The position numbers and the translations under genes were made by a program. Positions 18,856 through 26,830 of a stretch of 64,000 bases of DNA are shown piece after piece; the first letter of the stretch is position 1; each line of letters starts with the position of its first letter. Below the pieces are notes generated by a model, which worked only from the letters and a program-made list of their open reading frames with translations, was not told where the DNA came from and made no database searches. The stretch comes from Caproicibacter fermentans (GTDB lineage: Bacteria; Bacillota; Clostridia; Oscillospirales; Acutalibacteraceae). The DNA lies in NCBI RefSeq assembly GCF_009746625.1, contig NZ_VWXL01000014.1, forward strand, positions 62,001 to 126,000, read 5' to 3'.

Positions 18856-19218
18856 TCAGTCCAGAATCTCGATCCAGTATCCGTCCGGGTCGGCGATAAA
18901 ATAAAGGTCCATGTCGTGATTTTCGTAGCAGATGCAGCCCATTTCCTGATGAAGGGCGTAAGAGGCTTTTTTGTCCGGAACCCTGACGGCAAGGTGGATT
19001 TCATTGTCGCCGAGGTTGTAGGGCTCCCTGCGGTCGCGGTACCAGGTCAGCTCCAGATTGTAGTCGGTCTGACCGTCGCCCAGAAAGACGATGATAAACG
19101 AACCGTCCGAGGCGTTTTTCCGGCTCACTTCTTTCAGGCCGAGCGCACGGCTGTAAAAATCAAGGCTTTTCTCCAGATTCAGTACGGTGAAATTGGTGTG
19201 CAAAAATCTTGCATTCAT
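18856..19218 (-). CDS. gloA: Glyoxalase I / lactoylglutathione lyase-like VOC protein
   Basis: A 120-residue VOC-fold protein made of two beta-alpha-beta-beta-beta modules. Metal ligands expected of glyoxalase I are in place: H near the N-terminus (FLHTNF), E in YNLELTWY, H in NEIHLAV and E in YWIEILD. Glyoxalase I detoxifies methylglyoxal as a thiol adduct. Whether glutathione, bacillithiol or another thiol is used here is unknown. It starts with GGGAGG upstream and sits directly before sbcD, so a DNA-damaging metabolite and a DNA-end nuclease may be co-expressed. A leftward extended -10 (TGCTATAAT) overlaps 19251-19256. Confidence 0.87.
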   Translation of the reverse strand: MNARFLHTNFTVLNLEKSLDFYSRALGLKEVSRKNASDGSFIIVFLGDGQTDYNLELTWYRDRREPYNLGDNEIHLAVRVPDKKASYALHQEMGCICYENHDMDLYFIADPDGYWIEILD

Positions 19219-19250
19219 AAATTCAATCCTCCCTGTTGATGTTTAGAATC

Positions 19251-19256
19251 ATTATA
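19251..19256 (-). promoter_or_regulatory. Extended -10 promoter of the glyoxalase-sbcDC unit
   Basis: Leftward TGCTATAAT, about 33 bases before the glyoxalase start. The -35 region is weak. Confidence 0.5.
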
Positions 19257-19318
19257 GCACGGAATTTTGTAAAAATGAAAGGCCCGGCAATTTCATTTCA
19301 CATATCGAAAAATTGTGA

Positions 19319-19347
19319 TTGACTTTTATTTTTTACAATTGTATAAT
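19319..19347 (+). promoter_or_regulatory. blaI promoter with embedded BlaI-type operator
   Basis: TTGACT, 17 bases, TATAAT. A palindrome TACAATTGTA (19334-19343) overlaps the start of the -10 box. TACA/TGTA half-sites are those of BlaI/MecI repressors, so the BlaI-family repressor encoded next probably shuts off its own transcription here. Confidence 0.75.
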
Positions 19348-19385
19348 ATTGGTTATAGACAAATGCCTAAAAGGAGATGCTTTCA

Positions 19386-19763
19386 ATGGATCAGCTGAAA
19401 AAGCTGCCCGACGCGGAATTTGAAATCATGAAAGTGGTTTGGGCAAACAAGCCGCCCATCATGACCGTGACGGTCATGGAAGAACTGGGCAACAGGCGAA
19501 AATGGAAAGCTCCCACCGTGATTTCCCTGATGAGCCGTCTGGTGGCAAAGGGCTTTTTGAGGACTGAAAAGAACGGCAAGGAGCGTACCTATTTTCCTCT
19601 GATCGCCAAAGAAAAATACCTGGAATTTGAAACGGGGAATTTCATGAAGCAGTATCACGGAAACTCTTTCCTCAGTTTTGTCAATACCCTGTACGATGGA
19701 AAACAGCTTAGTGACGGCGACATTGATCAGCTGATGAAGTGGGTGAAGGAACGGAGAACATGA
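19386..19763 (+). CDS. BlaI/MecI/CopY family transcriptional repressor
   Basis: A 125-residue winged-helix repressor: LPDAEFEIMKVVWANKPP at the N-terminus, recognition helix in WKAPTVISLMSRLVAKGFL, wing with NGKERTYFPLI and a C-terminal dimerisation helix. Family members bind TACA-TGTA operators and are cleaved on signalling by the partner M56 protease. The ATG at 19386 is nine bases after AAGGAG; an ATG three codons earlier touches the binding site. The stop is one base from the start of the M56 gene. No beta-lactamase gene is nearby, so the regulated target is unknown. Confidence 0.92.
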   Translation: MDQLKKLPDAEFEIMKVVWANKPPIMTVTVMEELGNRRKWKAPTVISLMSRLVAKGFLRTEKNGKERTYFPLIAKEKYLEFETGNFMKQYHGNSFLSFVNTLYDGKQLSDGDIDQLMKWVKERRT

Positions 19764-19764
19764 G

Positions 19765-21012
19765 ATGTGGAATCTGTTTATCATATGGTTTGAATGTTCC
19801 GTCACCATGTCGGCGCTTGTTCTGGCCTTACTCGCTCTGGCCCCTCTGCTGTCGAAAAGGTATGCTGCCAAGTGGATTTATTACACATGGCTGGTGCCTG
19901 TTGCGGGCCTGATTATACCATTCCGGTTCCGTTTTCGCACCGCGCTGGTTCGGCTGACTCCGATTCCTTCGGCCGTTCAACAGATTTTTCCAGAGAACAG
20001 CGGAATCGGCCCAAAAACCGCGTCGGCAAGTCAGGTGGGTTCGGCGATCCCGCTGGCTCAGCTGATCGGGGCCCTGTGGATTACGGGCATCCTTGTGTTT
20101 CTGCTTTATCACGGGCTGAGGCACGCCCGCTTTATCAGGCTGGTAAAACGATGGTCCGAACGGGCGGATCGACAGCAGGAGAATGAAACGCTGAACCGCA
20201 TTGCGAGGGAGATGGGGATCAAACGGCCGGTGGGATTGCGAATCTGTTCCTGCGTTTCCAGTCCGATGATCATCGGTTTCATAAATCCTGTCATTTTACT
20301 GCCGCGGCCCGACTTCTCATCCCAGGAACTGCCGTACATTTTCAGGCACGAGCTTGTTCACTTTAGCCGGAAAGATCTATGGTACAAGAGTCTGGTGATT
20401 CTTGCAACAGCGATTCACTGGTATAATCCTGTGATCTATTTGATGGCGGGGGCCGTTGCGGCGCAGTGCGAGCTGTCGTGCGACGCGGAGGTGGTGAAAG
20501 GAAGCGGTCCTGAAGTCAGGCGGTGTTACAGCACAGCTATTCTGCAAGCAATCCGGTGCCCTGTAAAGCTGCAAACGGCATTTTCAACTCAATTTTATGG
20601 AGGGAAAAGAAGCATGAAAAAAAGAATACGCTCCATTATGGATGCGGAAAAGAAGAAAGCCGGAATCGGGATTCTCTGCATGGCCCTCGTCGGAACCTTA
20701 TGTGCGGGGATGGCGTTCTCTGTCGATCAAAACAGAGGAGGCGGGTCGGATTCCGCACGGGCGGGCACAGTCGGCAAGACTCAGGAGACGTCGGAGTATA
20801 TCGGCAAGATCACGTCGGATTCCACCCGGGAGGGCACGGTCGGCGGGATCGAGATGTGGGTAGCCATTAAAAAAACGTGTGCGGACGGCGAGGTGGTAGA
20901 GCTAGTCGACCCCAAAAAGGATGCGGCCGACGAGAGGTGTGCAGTATTAGCAAAAGAAGGCGCGGCCGGTGAGATTTTTCTTGCGGTCAAGCCGACGGCG
21001 GACGGCTCATAA
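19765..21012 (+). CDS. BlaR1-like M56 family membrane metallopeptidase lacking the penicillin-sensor domain
   Basis: 415 residues: TM helices at about 5-25, 35-55 and 95-115, a cytoplasmic zinc protease domain with HELVH (in FRHELVHFSRKDLWYK) and a downstream Glu in AQCELSCDAEVV, then a last TM (about 300-320). Only about 95 residues follow it outside. BlaR1/MecR1 proteins carry a class D-like sensor of about 250 residues there; this one does not. It probably cleaves the adjacent repressor in response to some other envelope signal. The outside tail contains a degenerate internal repeat (DSARAGTVG and DSTREGTVG). The family is certain; the ligand is unknown. Confidence 0.88.
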   Translation: MWNLFIIWFECSVTMSALVLALLALAPLLSKRYAAKWIYYTWLVPVAGLIIPFRFRFRTALVRLTPIPSAVQQIFPENSGIGPKTASASQVGSAIPLAQLIGALWITGILVFLLYHGLRHARFIRLVKRWSERADRQQENETLNRIAREMGIKRPVGLRICSCVSSPMIIGFINPVILLPRPDFSSQELPYIFRHELVHFSRKDLWYKSLVILATAIHWYNPVIYLMAGAVAAQCELSCDAEVVKGSGPEVRRCYSTAILQAIRCPVKLQTAFSTQFYGGKRSMKKRIRSIMDAEKKKAGIGILCMALVGTLCAGMAFSVDQNRGGGSDSARAGTVGKTQETSEYIGKITSDSTREGTVGGIEMWVAIKKTCADGEVVELVDPKKDAADERCAVLAKEGAAGEIFLAVKPTADGS

Positions 21013-21022
21013 ACGACGACGG

Positions 21023-21790
21023 CTATTCGGGTTTTCCAATCCCTGCGATGTCCTTGAGGACTTCCCCGGCGAGGATCATCCCGGCGACCGGGGGGACAAA
21101 CGGAACGCTGCCCGGAATCGCCCGGCGCGCGGTGCATTTTCTCTGCGTGCCCGGCGGGCAGACACAGTGATCCCGGCAGCTGATTTCGCTGTCGTCGATC
21201 GGCTGAAGCGGCGGCTCCTTCGAGTAGACGACTTTCAGGGATTTTACCCCGCGCGCTTTCAGCTCCCGGCGCATCACCCGCGCGAGCGGGCAGACGCTGG
21301 TTTCATAAATGTCAGCGACCTCGAAGCGGGTCGGGTCCAGCTTGTTGCCGGCGCCCATGCAGCTGATGACCGGAACGCCGGCCTGTTTCGCGCGCTGAAT
21401 CAGTTCCAGCTTCGCGGTGACGGTGTCCACCGCGTCGATGATATAGTCGTATGCGGAAAGGTCGAATTCCCCGGCGTTTTCCGGGGTGTAAAAGCACTGG
21501 TGAAGCTCCACCCCGCAGGCAGGGTTAATTTCCAGAATGCGGTCGCGCATGGCTTCCACTTTTGAGGTCCCGATGGTTTTGCGGGTGGCGTGAATCTGCC
21601 GGTTCAGGTTTGTCAGGCAGACGCGGTCGTCGTCGAACAGCGCGAGGCTTCCGATTCCGGCCCGGGCAAGGGCCTCGACGGCATAGGACCCGACCCCGCC
21701 GATGCCGAATACGGCAACCGCCGAGCCTTTAATTTTTTTCATGGCTTCGCTCCCCAGAAGAAGCTGAGAGCGTGAGAATTGATCCAGCAT
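21023..21790 (-). CDS. tcdA: tRNA threonylcarbamoyladenosine dehydratase (TcdA/CsdL, ThiF-MoeB family)
   Basis: A 255-residue E1-like ATP-dependent enzyme: GIGGVGSYAVEALARAG nucleotide-binding loop, DDDRVCLTNLNRQ, and a C-terminal region with cysteines (SCRDHCVCPPG) characteristic of TcdA rather than of ThiF or MoeB. TcdA cyclises t6A at tRNA position 37 into ct6A. The ATG at 21790 (MLDQFSRSQLLLG) has GGAGGA upstream and starts 13 bases after the cysK stop, so it is transcribed with cysK. It converges on the M56 gene with a 10-base gap. Confidence 0.85.
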   Translation of the reverse strand: MLDQFSRSQLLLGSEAMKKIKGSAVAVFGIGGVGSYAVEALARAGIGSLALFDDDRVCLTNLNRQIHATRKTIGTSKVEAMRDRILEINPACGVELHQCFYTPENAGEFDLSAYDYIIDAVDTVTAKLELIQRAKQAGVPVISCMGAGNKLDPTRFEVADIYETSVCPLARVMRRELKARGVKSLKVVYSKEPPLQPIDDSEISCRDHCVCPPGTQRKCTARRAIPGSVPFVPPVAGMILAGEVLKDIAGIGKPE

Positions 21791-21803
21791 GGGTTCCTCC
21801 GGT

Positions 21804-22730
21804 TCAGTCAAGATAAAACGGCGTGGAGAGATAGCGTTCCCCGGTGTCCGGCAGAAGAGCGACAATTTGCTTTCCCTGGTTTTCAGGGCGCCGGGCGAGC
21901 AGGTTTGCCGCCCAGACAGCGGCTCCGGACGAAATGCCGGTCAGAATCCCTTCCCAACGGGCGAGTTCCCGTCCGGTGCGGTAGGCGTCCTCGTCCTCCA
22001 CCGGGATGATTTCATCCAGAAGGTTTTTGTCGAGCGTTTCCGGAACGAACCCGGCGCCAAGGCCCTGCAGCTTGTGCGGCCCCGGTTTTTTGCCGGAGAG
22101 AACCGCGGACTCGGCGGGCTCCACCGCCACAATCCGTACCTCCGGCTTTTTTTCCTTCAGGTACTGCGCGACTCCGGTAATCGTTCCGCCCGTTCCGACT
22201 CCGGCAATGAAGATGTCTACGCCGCCCTCCGTGTCCTTCCAGATTTCCGGCCCTGTTGTTTCACGGTGCGCGCGCGGGTTGGAGGGATTGGAGAACTGGC
22301 CGGGAAGGTACGAATCCGGCGTTTTTTCCCGGAGTTCGGCAGCTTTGTCGATGGCGCCCTGCATCCCTAGGCTTCCATCCGTCAGGACCACTTCGGCGCC
22401 GTAGGCTCCCAGCAGCTTCCTGCGCTCGATGCTCATGGTTTCCGGCATGGTCAGAATGATGCGGTATCCTTTGGAGGCCGCGACCGACGCAAGCCCGATT
22501 CCGGCGTTGCCGCTGGTCGGTTCGATGATGATCGAACCGGGCTTTAACAGGCCGGCCCGCTCCGCGTCCTCGATCATGTATTTCGCAATGCGGTCCTTTA
22601 CGCTGCCCGCCGGATTCAGGTAGTCCAGCTTTGCGAGGACGGCCGCTTTCAGCCCGTGCCGGCACTCATAATTTGAAAGTTCCATCATCGGGGTATTCCC
22701 GATCAGGTCTGTAACGCTTTTCGCGATCAA
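21804..22730 (-). CDS. cysK: Cysteine synthase A (O-acetylserine sulfhydrylase)
   Basis: A 308-residue fold-type II PLP enzyme with the Schiff-base lysine in NPAGSVKDR, the substrate loop [12 protein letters not shown], the phosphate-binding [10 protein letters not shown] and the C-terminal [11 protein letters not shown]. It condenses O-acetylserine with sulfide to give cysteine. I prefer the TTG at 22730, which has AGGGGTGG five bases upstream and begins at the family N-terminus ([13 protein letters not shown]). The ATG at 22754 lies only about 16 bases after the predicted transcription start and has no binding site. It is divergent from an Rrf2 regulator, a layout typical of CymR-type control of cysteine synthesis. 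Confidence 0.95.
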   Translation of the reverse strand: MIAKSVTDLIGNTPMMELSNYECRHGLKAAVLAKLDYLNPAGSVKDRIAKYMIEDAERAGLLKPGSIIIEPTSGNAGIGLASVAASKGYRIILTMPETMSIERRKLLGAYGAEVVLTDGSLGMQGAIDKAAELREKTPDSYLPGQFSNPSNPRAHRETTGPEIWKDTEGGVDIFIAGVGTGGTITGVAQYLKEKKPEVRIVAVEPAESAVLSGKKPGPHKLQGLGAGFVPETLDKNLLDEIIPVEDEDAYRTGRELARWEGILTGISSGAAVWAANLLARRPENQGKQIVALLPDTGERYLSTPFYLD

Positions 22731-22777
22731 ATGTACCACCCCTGTTATTCTCATATTTTCAGGCTTTTATTTCACTT

Positions 22778-22807
22778 ATTATAGATTTCTTTTCCGTTCC
22801 CTGTCAA
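22778..22807 (-). promoter_or_regulatory. Sigma-A promoter of cysK-tcdA
   Basis: Leftward TTGACA, 18 bases, TATAAT, starting transcription around 22770. Confidence 0.82.
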
Positions 22808-22859
22808 TGCCGGATGCAATTAAAAAATAGAAAAATACTATGTTTTCGACGGGGAATAC

Positions 22860-22888
22860 TTGACTTAAAAGAAAAGTTTCGATATGAT
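22860..22888 (+). promoter_or_regulatory. Sigma-A promoter of the Rrf2 regulator
   Basis: TTGACT, 17 bases, TATGAT. It points right, back to back with the cysK promoter 53 bases away, so one bound regulator could control both. Confidence 0.75.
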
Positions 22889-22931
22889 TGATTTGAATTA
22901 TAATGAAAGTTTGCAAAAGGAGCGCGCTCGA

Positions 22932-23378
22932 ATGAGAATCTCGTCAAAGGGAAGGTACGGCCTGGCCGCAATGGTCTGCATGGCGGAGGGCTACGGGAGC
23001 GACGCCTGTATTACAATTATCAGCCTGTCGGAACGGCTGGGGATTTCCAAAATATACCTGGAACAGGTTTTTTCACTTCTGAAACGCGGGGGCCTGGTGC
23101 TCGCAATCAAAGGCGCGCAGGGCGGGTACAAGCTTTCGAGGCCGCCGCAGGAAATTCCCGTTTATGAAATACTCCTGGCGCTGGAACAGTCTCTGTTTGA
23201 AAAAACGGCGGAGTCCGTGACACAGAAAGCGGAAAACATCGAAAAGGCAATGCAGGCGTCCGTCTTTTCCGTGCTGGACAGCGCCGTTGAAAAGGCCATC
23301 GGCAAAATAACGCTGCTCGATCTTCAGACCGAAGCGGAAAGGCAGAAGCAGGATTCCAGCTACATGTTTTATATTTGA
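22932..23378 (+). CDS. Rrf2 family transcriptional regulator (CymR/IscR-like)
   Basis: A 148-residue winged-helix protein beginning MRISSKGRYGLAAMVCMAE, with ISLSERLGISKIYLEQVFSLL as the helix-turn-helix and KGAQGGYKLSRPPQEI as the wing. The three cysteines that hold an Fe-S cluster in IscR are not seen in the 90-115 region, which fits CymR-type cysteine regulators better. The ATG at 22932 follows AAAGGAG. Divergent from cysK, it most likely represses cysteine biosynthesis, perhaps in complex with CysK as known for CymR; that complex is inference. A strong terminator follows. Confidence 0.87.
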   Translation: MRISSKGRYGLAAMVCMAEGYGSDACITIISLSERLGISKIYLEQVFSLLKRGGLVLAIKGAQGGYKLSRPPQEIPVYEILLALEQSLFEKTAESVTQKAENIEKAMQASVFSVLDSAVEKAIGKITLLDLQTEAERQKQDSSYMFYI

Positions 23379-23406
23379 GCGTTTGTTCTTATATGGAAAG
23401 ATGAGT

Positions 23407-23448
23407 CCCCCGCCGCGTGGATTTTTGAGCCGCGCGGCGGGGGATTTT
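23407..23448 (+). terminator. Rho-independent terminator of the Rrf2 gene
   Basis: A perfect 11-bp stem (CCCCCGCCGCG/CGCGGCGGGGG), then ATTTTTATTTTC. Confidence 0.88.
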
Positions 23449-23477
23449 TATTTTCTTACAAAAATATCCGGGCCGTT

Positions 23478-24176
23478 TTACGGCGAACCGTGAGCCTGCG
23501 CGGAAAGCGCTTCCAGCTTTTTTCTGTCCAGAATCCGGATTTCTCCCCGGGAGAGCGCCACCAGCCCCTCGGAATGGAAATAGCGGAGCATCCGTGTGAC
23601 GACTTCGCGCGCGGTTCCCATGTTTTTGGCGATCTCCTCATGCGTCGTCGGCAGGCGGTCCCCGCCGCTGATCGCGGATTCCTCCAGAAGAAACAGGGCC
23701 AGCCGCCGGTCGAAGCTCATGAACAGAATCTGCTCCAGCAGCCAGACCACGTCTGAAAAACGCGAGGAAAGCAGCTGGTTTGTATAATCCGACACGGCAA
23801 GGGAGCTCTGGTTCAGGTCGTTGTAAACGGCGGTGGGGACCAGGATGGTTTCGCTGTTCTCGACGGCTTCGATGAAGACGTCGAACCGGATGTTTTTGAG
23901 CATGCAGGATGCGGAAAAAATGCAGATGTCGCGCTCGAACAGGCGGAATAAAGTAATTTCCCGTCCCGTGTCCGAGAGAATGAAAGTCCGCACCTGACCG
24001 CTTTTTACGACGAACAGGCCGGTACAGTCGGCCGCGCCGTTGTGCAGGCTGCTGCCGGCCGGGTGGACGCGCAACGCCGCGGAGGACTCGACCAGCTTTC
24101 TTTCCCGTTCCGACAGACGGCCCCAGAACGGAAGCGAGCGGCGGAGAAACAGCAAATCGGATTGATTCAGAGACAC
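23478..24176 (-). CDS. Crp/Fnr family transcriptional regulator
   Basis: A 232-residue protein with an N-terminal cyclic-nucleotide-binding-like barrel (about 20-130, with GLFVVKSGQVRTFILSDTG), a dimer helix and a C-terminal winged helix: LPTTHEEIAKNMGTAREVVTRMLRYF. There is no N-terminal cysteine cluster, so it is not a classical Fe-S FNR. It resembles the ArcR/FixK-like regulators common in anaerobes; effector and targets are unknown. The GTG at 24176 is chosen because AAGGAGGG lies six bases upstream, whereas the ATG nine codons earlier has no binding site. A MATE gene on the same strand ends 44 bases before it. Confidence 0.87.
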   Translation of the reverse strand: MSLNQSDLLFLRRSLPFWGRLSERERKLVESSAALRVHPAGSSLHNGAADCTGLFVVKSGQVRTFILSDTGREITLFRLFERDICIFSASCMLKNIRFDVFIEAVENSETILVPTAVYNDLNQSSLAVSDYTNQLLSSRFSDVVWLLEQILFMSFDRRLALFLLEESAISGGDRLPTTHEEIAKNMGTAREVVTRMLRYFHSEGLVALSRGEIRILDRKKLEALSAQAHGSP

Positions 24177-24220
24177 GGCGATCCCTCCTTCATTTTCCGT
24201 CATACCCGGCTGACGGAGCC

Positions 24221-25660
24221 TTATGGTTCTTCCCGGTCTGTATTTGTCGATTCCAAGGGTTCCGCGACGAAACCCGCGTCCGCTTCGCGGCTTTCACCGC
24301 TTCGGATGAATCCGTTCAGCCTGCGCAGGAACGGAAGCGTGATGAACAGCGCGATGAGGAAGGTGAAGCAGTCCGCGACGGGCTGGCTGATCTGAACGCC
24401 CAGAAGCCCGAGGAACCGGGGCAAAATCAGAATTGCCGGCAGAAAACAGAGCCCCTGCCGCAGAACGGCCAGCCAGGTCGCCTGTTTCGGTTTCCCAATG
24501 GACTGAAACAGCATATTTGAAATCACCACAAAGGTCTGCAGCGGCATAATGGCGCACTGTGCCCGGAACGCGAGCGTGCCGATCGCAATGACCTGCGGGT
24601 CGTCCCGGCGGAAGAGCATCATGATCTGCGGGGCGAAGACAAAGGAGAGCGAGCACAGAATCAGAAGGCCGAAGAATCCGACCTTCACACAGAACCAGAA
24701 CGCCTGTTTCAGGCGGGAGTAGCATTTGGCGCCGTAGTTATACCCCGCCACAGGCTGAAAGCCCTGACCGAAGCCGAGCAGAGCGGCAAGCAGAAAGAAG
24801 AAGGCGCGCCCGACAATCGACATGGCCGCGACGGCGGCGTCGCCGTATACCCTGGCGGAAACATTCAGCGCGATGGTCGCGATGCTGGCGAGCCCCTGAC
24901 GGAAAAAGGAGGGCATGCCGGTTTTCAGAATTTCGGAATGCATACTCCATTTGTATGAAAAATGCTTGAAGCTGATTCCGACAATTGTTTTGCGGCGGAT
25001 GTAGTTGAAAATCAGGATGACAAAGCTGACGCATTGACCGATCACGGTTGCAATCGCGGCGCCCGCTATCCCGAGATGGAACGTAAATATCATCAGCGGG
25101 TCCAGAATCACGTTCAGAATGCATCCGATGGAAATCCCGACCATGGAGAAAAACGCCTTGCCCTCCGCGCGCAGGTCGTTGTTCATGACGAAGGTCGCGC
25201 CCATAATCGGGGCGCCGTAAAGAATATACTGGGCGTAGCTTTGAGCGTAGGGGAGGATGGTATCCGTAGCGCCGAGAAAGCGCATCAGCTGGTCGCTGAA
25301 AATCAGCCCGGAGACCGTGATGACAAAGCCGACCATGATGGAGGTAAAAAAAGCGGTGGAAGCGGCCTGGGTCGCCTCGGGGTTCCGCTTTTCTCCCAGA
25401 TAGCGGGAGATTACCCCGCCGGAGCCCATGCCCAGCATAAACCCGACCGCCTGAATAATCGCCATCAGCGAAAAGACGACGCCGACGGCTCCGGTCGCGC
25501 TGGTGCCGAGCTGACTGACAAAGTACGTGTCCGCAAGGTTGTAAGCGGCCGAAATCAGCATGCTGACCATCGTCGGACCCGCGAGGGAGCAAATCAGACG
25601 GGGAACCGGTGTTTGTGTCATTTTCTCGAATTGTTTGTGTGCGTCTGTTGTGAAAGGCAT
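24221..25660 (-). CDS. MATE family efflux transporter
   Basis: A 479-residue protein with twelve predicted helices and MATE signatures: GPTMVSMLISAAYNLADTYFV in helix 1, GVVFSLMAIIQAVGFMLGMGSGGVISRYLGEK in helices 2-3, and the repeat GFGQGFQPVAGYNYGAK in the second half. It belongs to the NorM/DinF superfamily of Na+- or H+-coupled multidrug exporters; the substrate is unknown. A weak GGAG precedes the ATG. The Crp/Fnr regulator follows closely on the same strand. Confidence 0.93.
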   Translation of the reverse strand: MPFTTDAHKQFEKMTQTPVPRLICSLAGPTMVSMLISAAYNLADTYFVSQLGTSATGAVGVVFSLMAIIQAVGFMLGMGSGGVISRYLGEKRNPEATQAASTAFFTSIMVGFVITVSGLIFSDQLMRFLGATDTILPYAQSYAQYILYGAPIMGATFVMNNDLRAEGKAFFSMVGISIGCILNVILDPLMIFTFHLGIAGAAIATVIGQCVSFVILIFNYIRRKTIVGISFKHFSYKWSMHSEILKTGMPSFFRQGLASIATIALNVSARVYGDAAVAAMSIVGRAFFFLLAALLGFGQGFQPVAGYNYGAKCYSRLKQAFWFCVKVGFFGLLILCSLSFVFAPQIMMLFRRDDPQVIAIGTLAFRAQCAIMPLQTFVVISNMLFQSIGKPKQATWLAVLRQGLCFLPAILILPRFLGLLGVQISQPVADCFTFLIALFITLPFLRRLNGFIRSGESREADAGFVAEPLESTNTDREEP

Positions 25661-25730
25661 GAGATAACTTCACTCCGTCCTGTGAAAAGATGATTTGAAT
25701 TCAAAGTGGAGAGGACGGCCTGTGTTCGGG

Positions 25731-26693
25731 TCAGTCCGCATAAAGGGGAGTCACTCCCGCATTTGCCATGAGCGTGTCACGGTCCTGCTGGGTTGCGCCG
25801 TAATAATAGTTATGGTCGGTCCCGGTCGCGAAATACAGGTAATCCGTGTCGGCAGGGTGAGCCGCGGCGTAAAGGGCGTCCGCGCCCGGATTGGAGATCG
25901 GCCCGGCCGGAAGGCCCGGGCTGCGGTTGGGGTATGTATTATAGTATTTGTTATATTTGTCTCCAAACTGCGGAACCAGATACAGGTTGCAGTAATCCCG
26001 TGTGGAATCCGCCTGGAGGATCATGCCGGTTTTCAGCCGGTTATGGAACACGGACGACACCTTTCTCATATTGTCCGGGTCGTCGGCTTCCCGTTCGATG
26101 ATGGAGGCAAGCGTGACGAGCTGGTCGGTCGTCATGCCGGAATAGGAGTATTTGTCGCCGATCTGCTGCTCCGCGTTGCGCAGGAATTTTCCGACGGCGT
26201 CCTGCGGCTTCATTCCGACGTAAAACTCGTAGGTGTCCGGGTACAGATAGCCCTCCAGCCGATAGCAGCGGTTCGGACTGCTCCCGATCTTTTCAACGAG
26301 GGAATAATAGCTGAAGTCATAGGCCTGTGCCGTGCTGATAAAGTCCTTGCTGCCGCAGACCCCGTTTGCTTCCAGCCGTGCCGCGACCTGGGGAAGGGTA
26401 AATCCTTCCGGAATCGTGACCTTGACGATCTTCGGCTTTTCCTCCGAAGAGGGCGCTTTTGACCCGGAAGCCGGAGAAGACGTATTCGAAAAAGCGGGGG
26501 AAGACACGGCTCGCGATGATGCCGCCGCGGAGGAGGCCGACGAATCCGCGCTGCCGGAGGCCGGGGAGGAATCGGAAGGAGACTCCTCGGCGCCTGCGGA
26601 CGACGGGGAAGAGGACACCGCGCCGGTACCGGAGGAACAGGCGGTCGTCAGACTGAAAACGAGGACAAAAAGAAATGCGAAGATTTTTTTCAT
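25731..26693 (-). CDS. mltG: MltG-like endolytic murein transglycosylase, predicted lipoprotein
   Basis: 320 residues: a signal peptide with lipobox LTTAC (Cys about 18), a Ser/Ala/Pro-rich linker (about 20-90), then a YceG/MltG domain with EGFTLPQVAARL, GYLYPDTYEFYVG, the catalytic Glu in ASIIEREAD and LPAGPISNPGADAL near the end. MltG cuts nascent glycan strands and so sets their length. Typical MltG proteins have a single TM anchor; a lipid anchor with a long disordered linker is a variation. The ATG at 26693 follows GGGAG by ten bases; an ATG 24 codons upstream gives a basic extension unlike a signal peptide. Confidence 0.86.
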   Translation of the reverse strand: MKKIFAFLFVLVFSLTTACSSGTGAVSSSPSSAGAEESPSDSSPASGSADSSASSAAASSRAVSSPAFSNTSSPASGSKAPSSEEKPKIVKVTIPEGFTLPQVAARLEANGVCGSKDFISTAQAYDFSYYSLVEKIGSSPNRCYRLEGYLYPDTYEFYVGMKPQDAVGKFLRNAEQQIGDKYSYSGMTTDQLVTLASIIEREADDPDNMRKVSSVFHNRLKTGMILQADSTRDYCNLYLVPQFGDKYNKYYNTYPNRSPGLPAGPISNPGADALYAAAHPADTDYLYFATGTDHNYYYGATQQDRDTLMANAGVTPLYAD

Positions 26694-26830
26694 AGAATGG
26701 TTTCTCCCAGAGGAGCCCGGACTGTCGCGGGCCGGATCGGCGGTTTGCGAACAAGTTGATTTCATTATTATAAAGCACCGTGTCGAATTTTACAACGGTA
26801 GCGAAATGCAAGGAACCCCGCCTGAGCCGG

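Noticed and set aside
19765-21012. Calling the M56 protein a functional BlaR1 beta-lactam sensor
   Set aside because: The extracellular penicillin-binding domain with its STYK motif is absent, so only the family name is kept.
22932-23378. Calling the Rrf2 protein IscR
   Set aside because: The three cluster-binding cysteines of IscR are not visible and no isc/suf genes are adjacent; the cysK context fits a CymR-like regulator better.
23478-24176. Calling the Crp/Fnr protein FNR
   Set aside because: It lacks the N-terminal cysteine cluster for a [4Fe-4S] centre.
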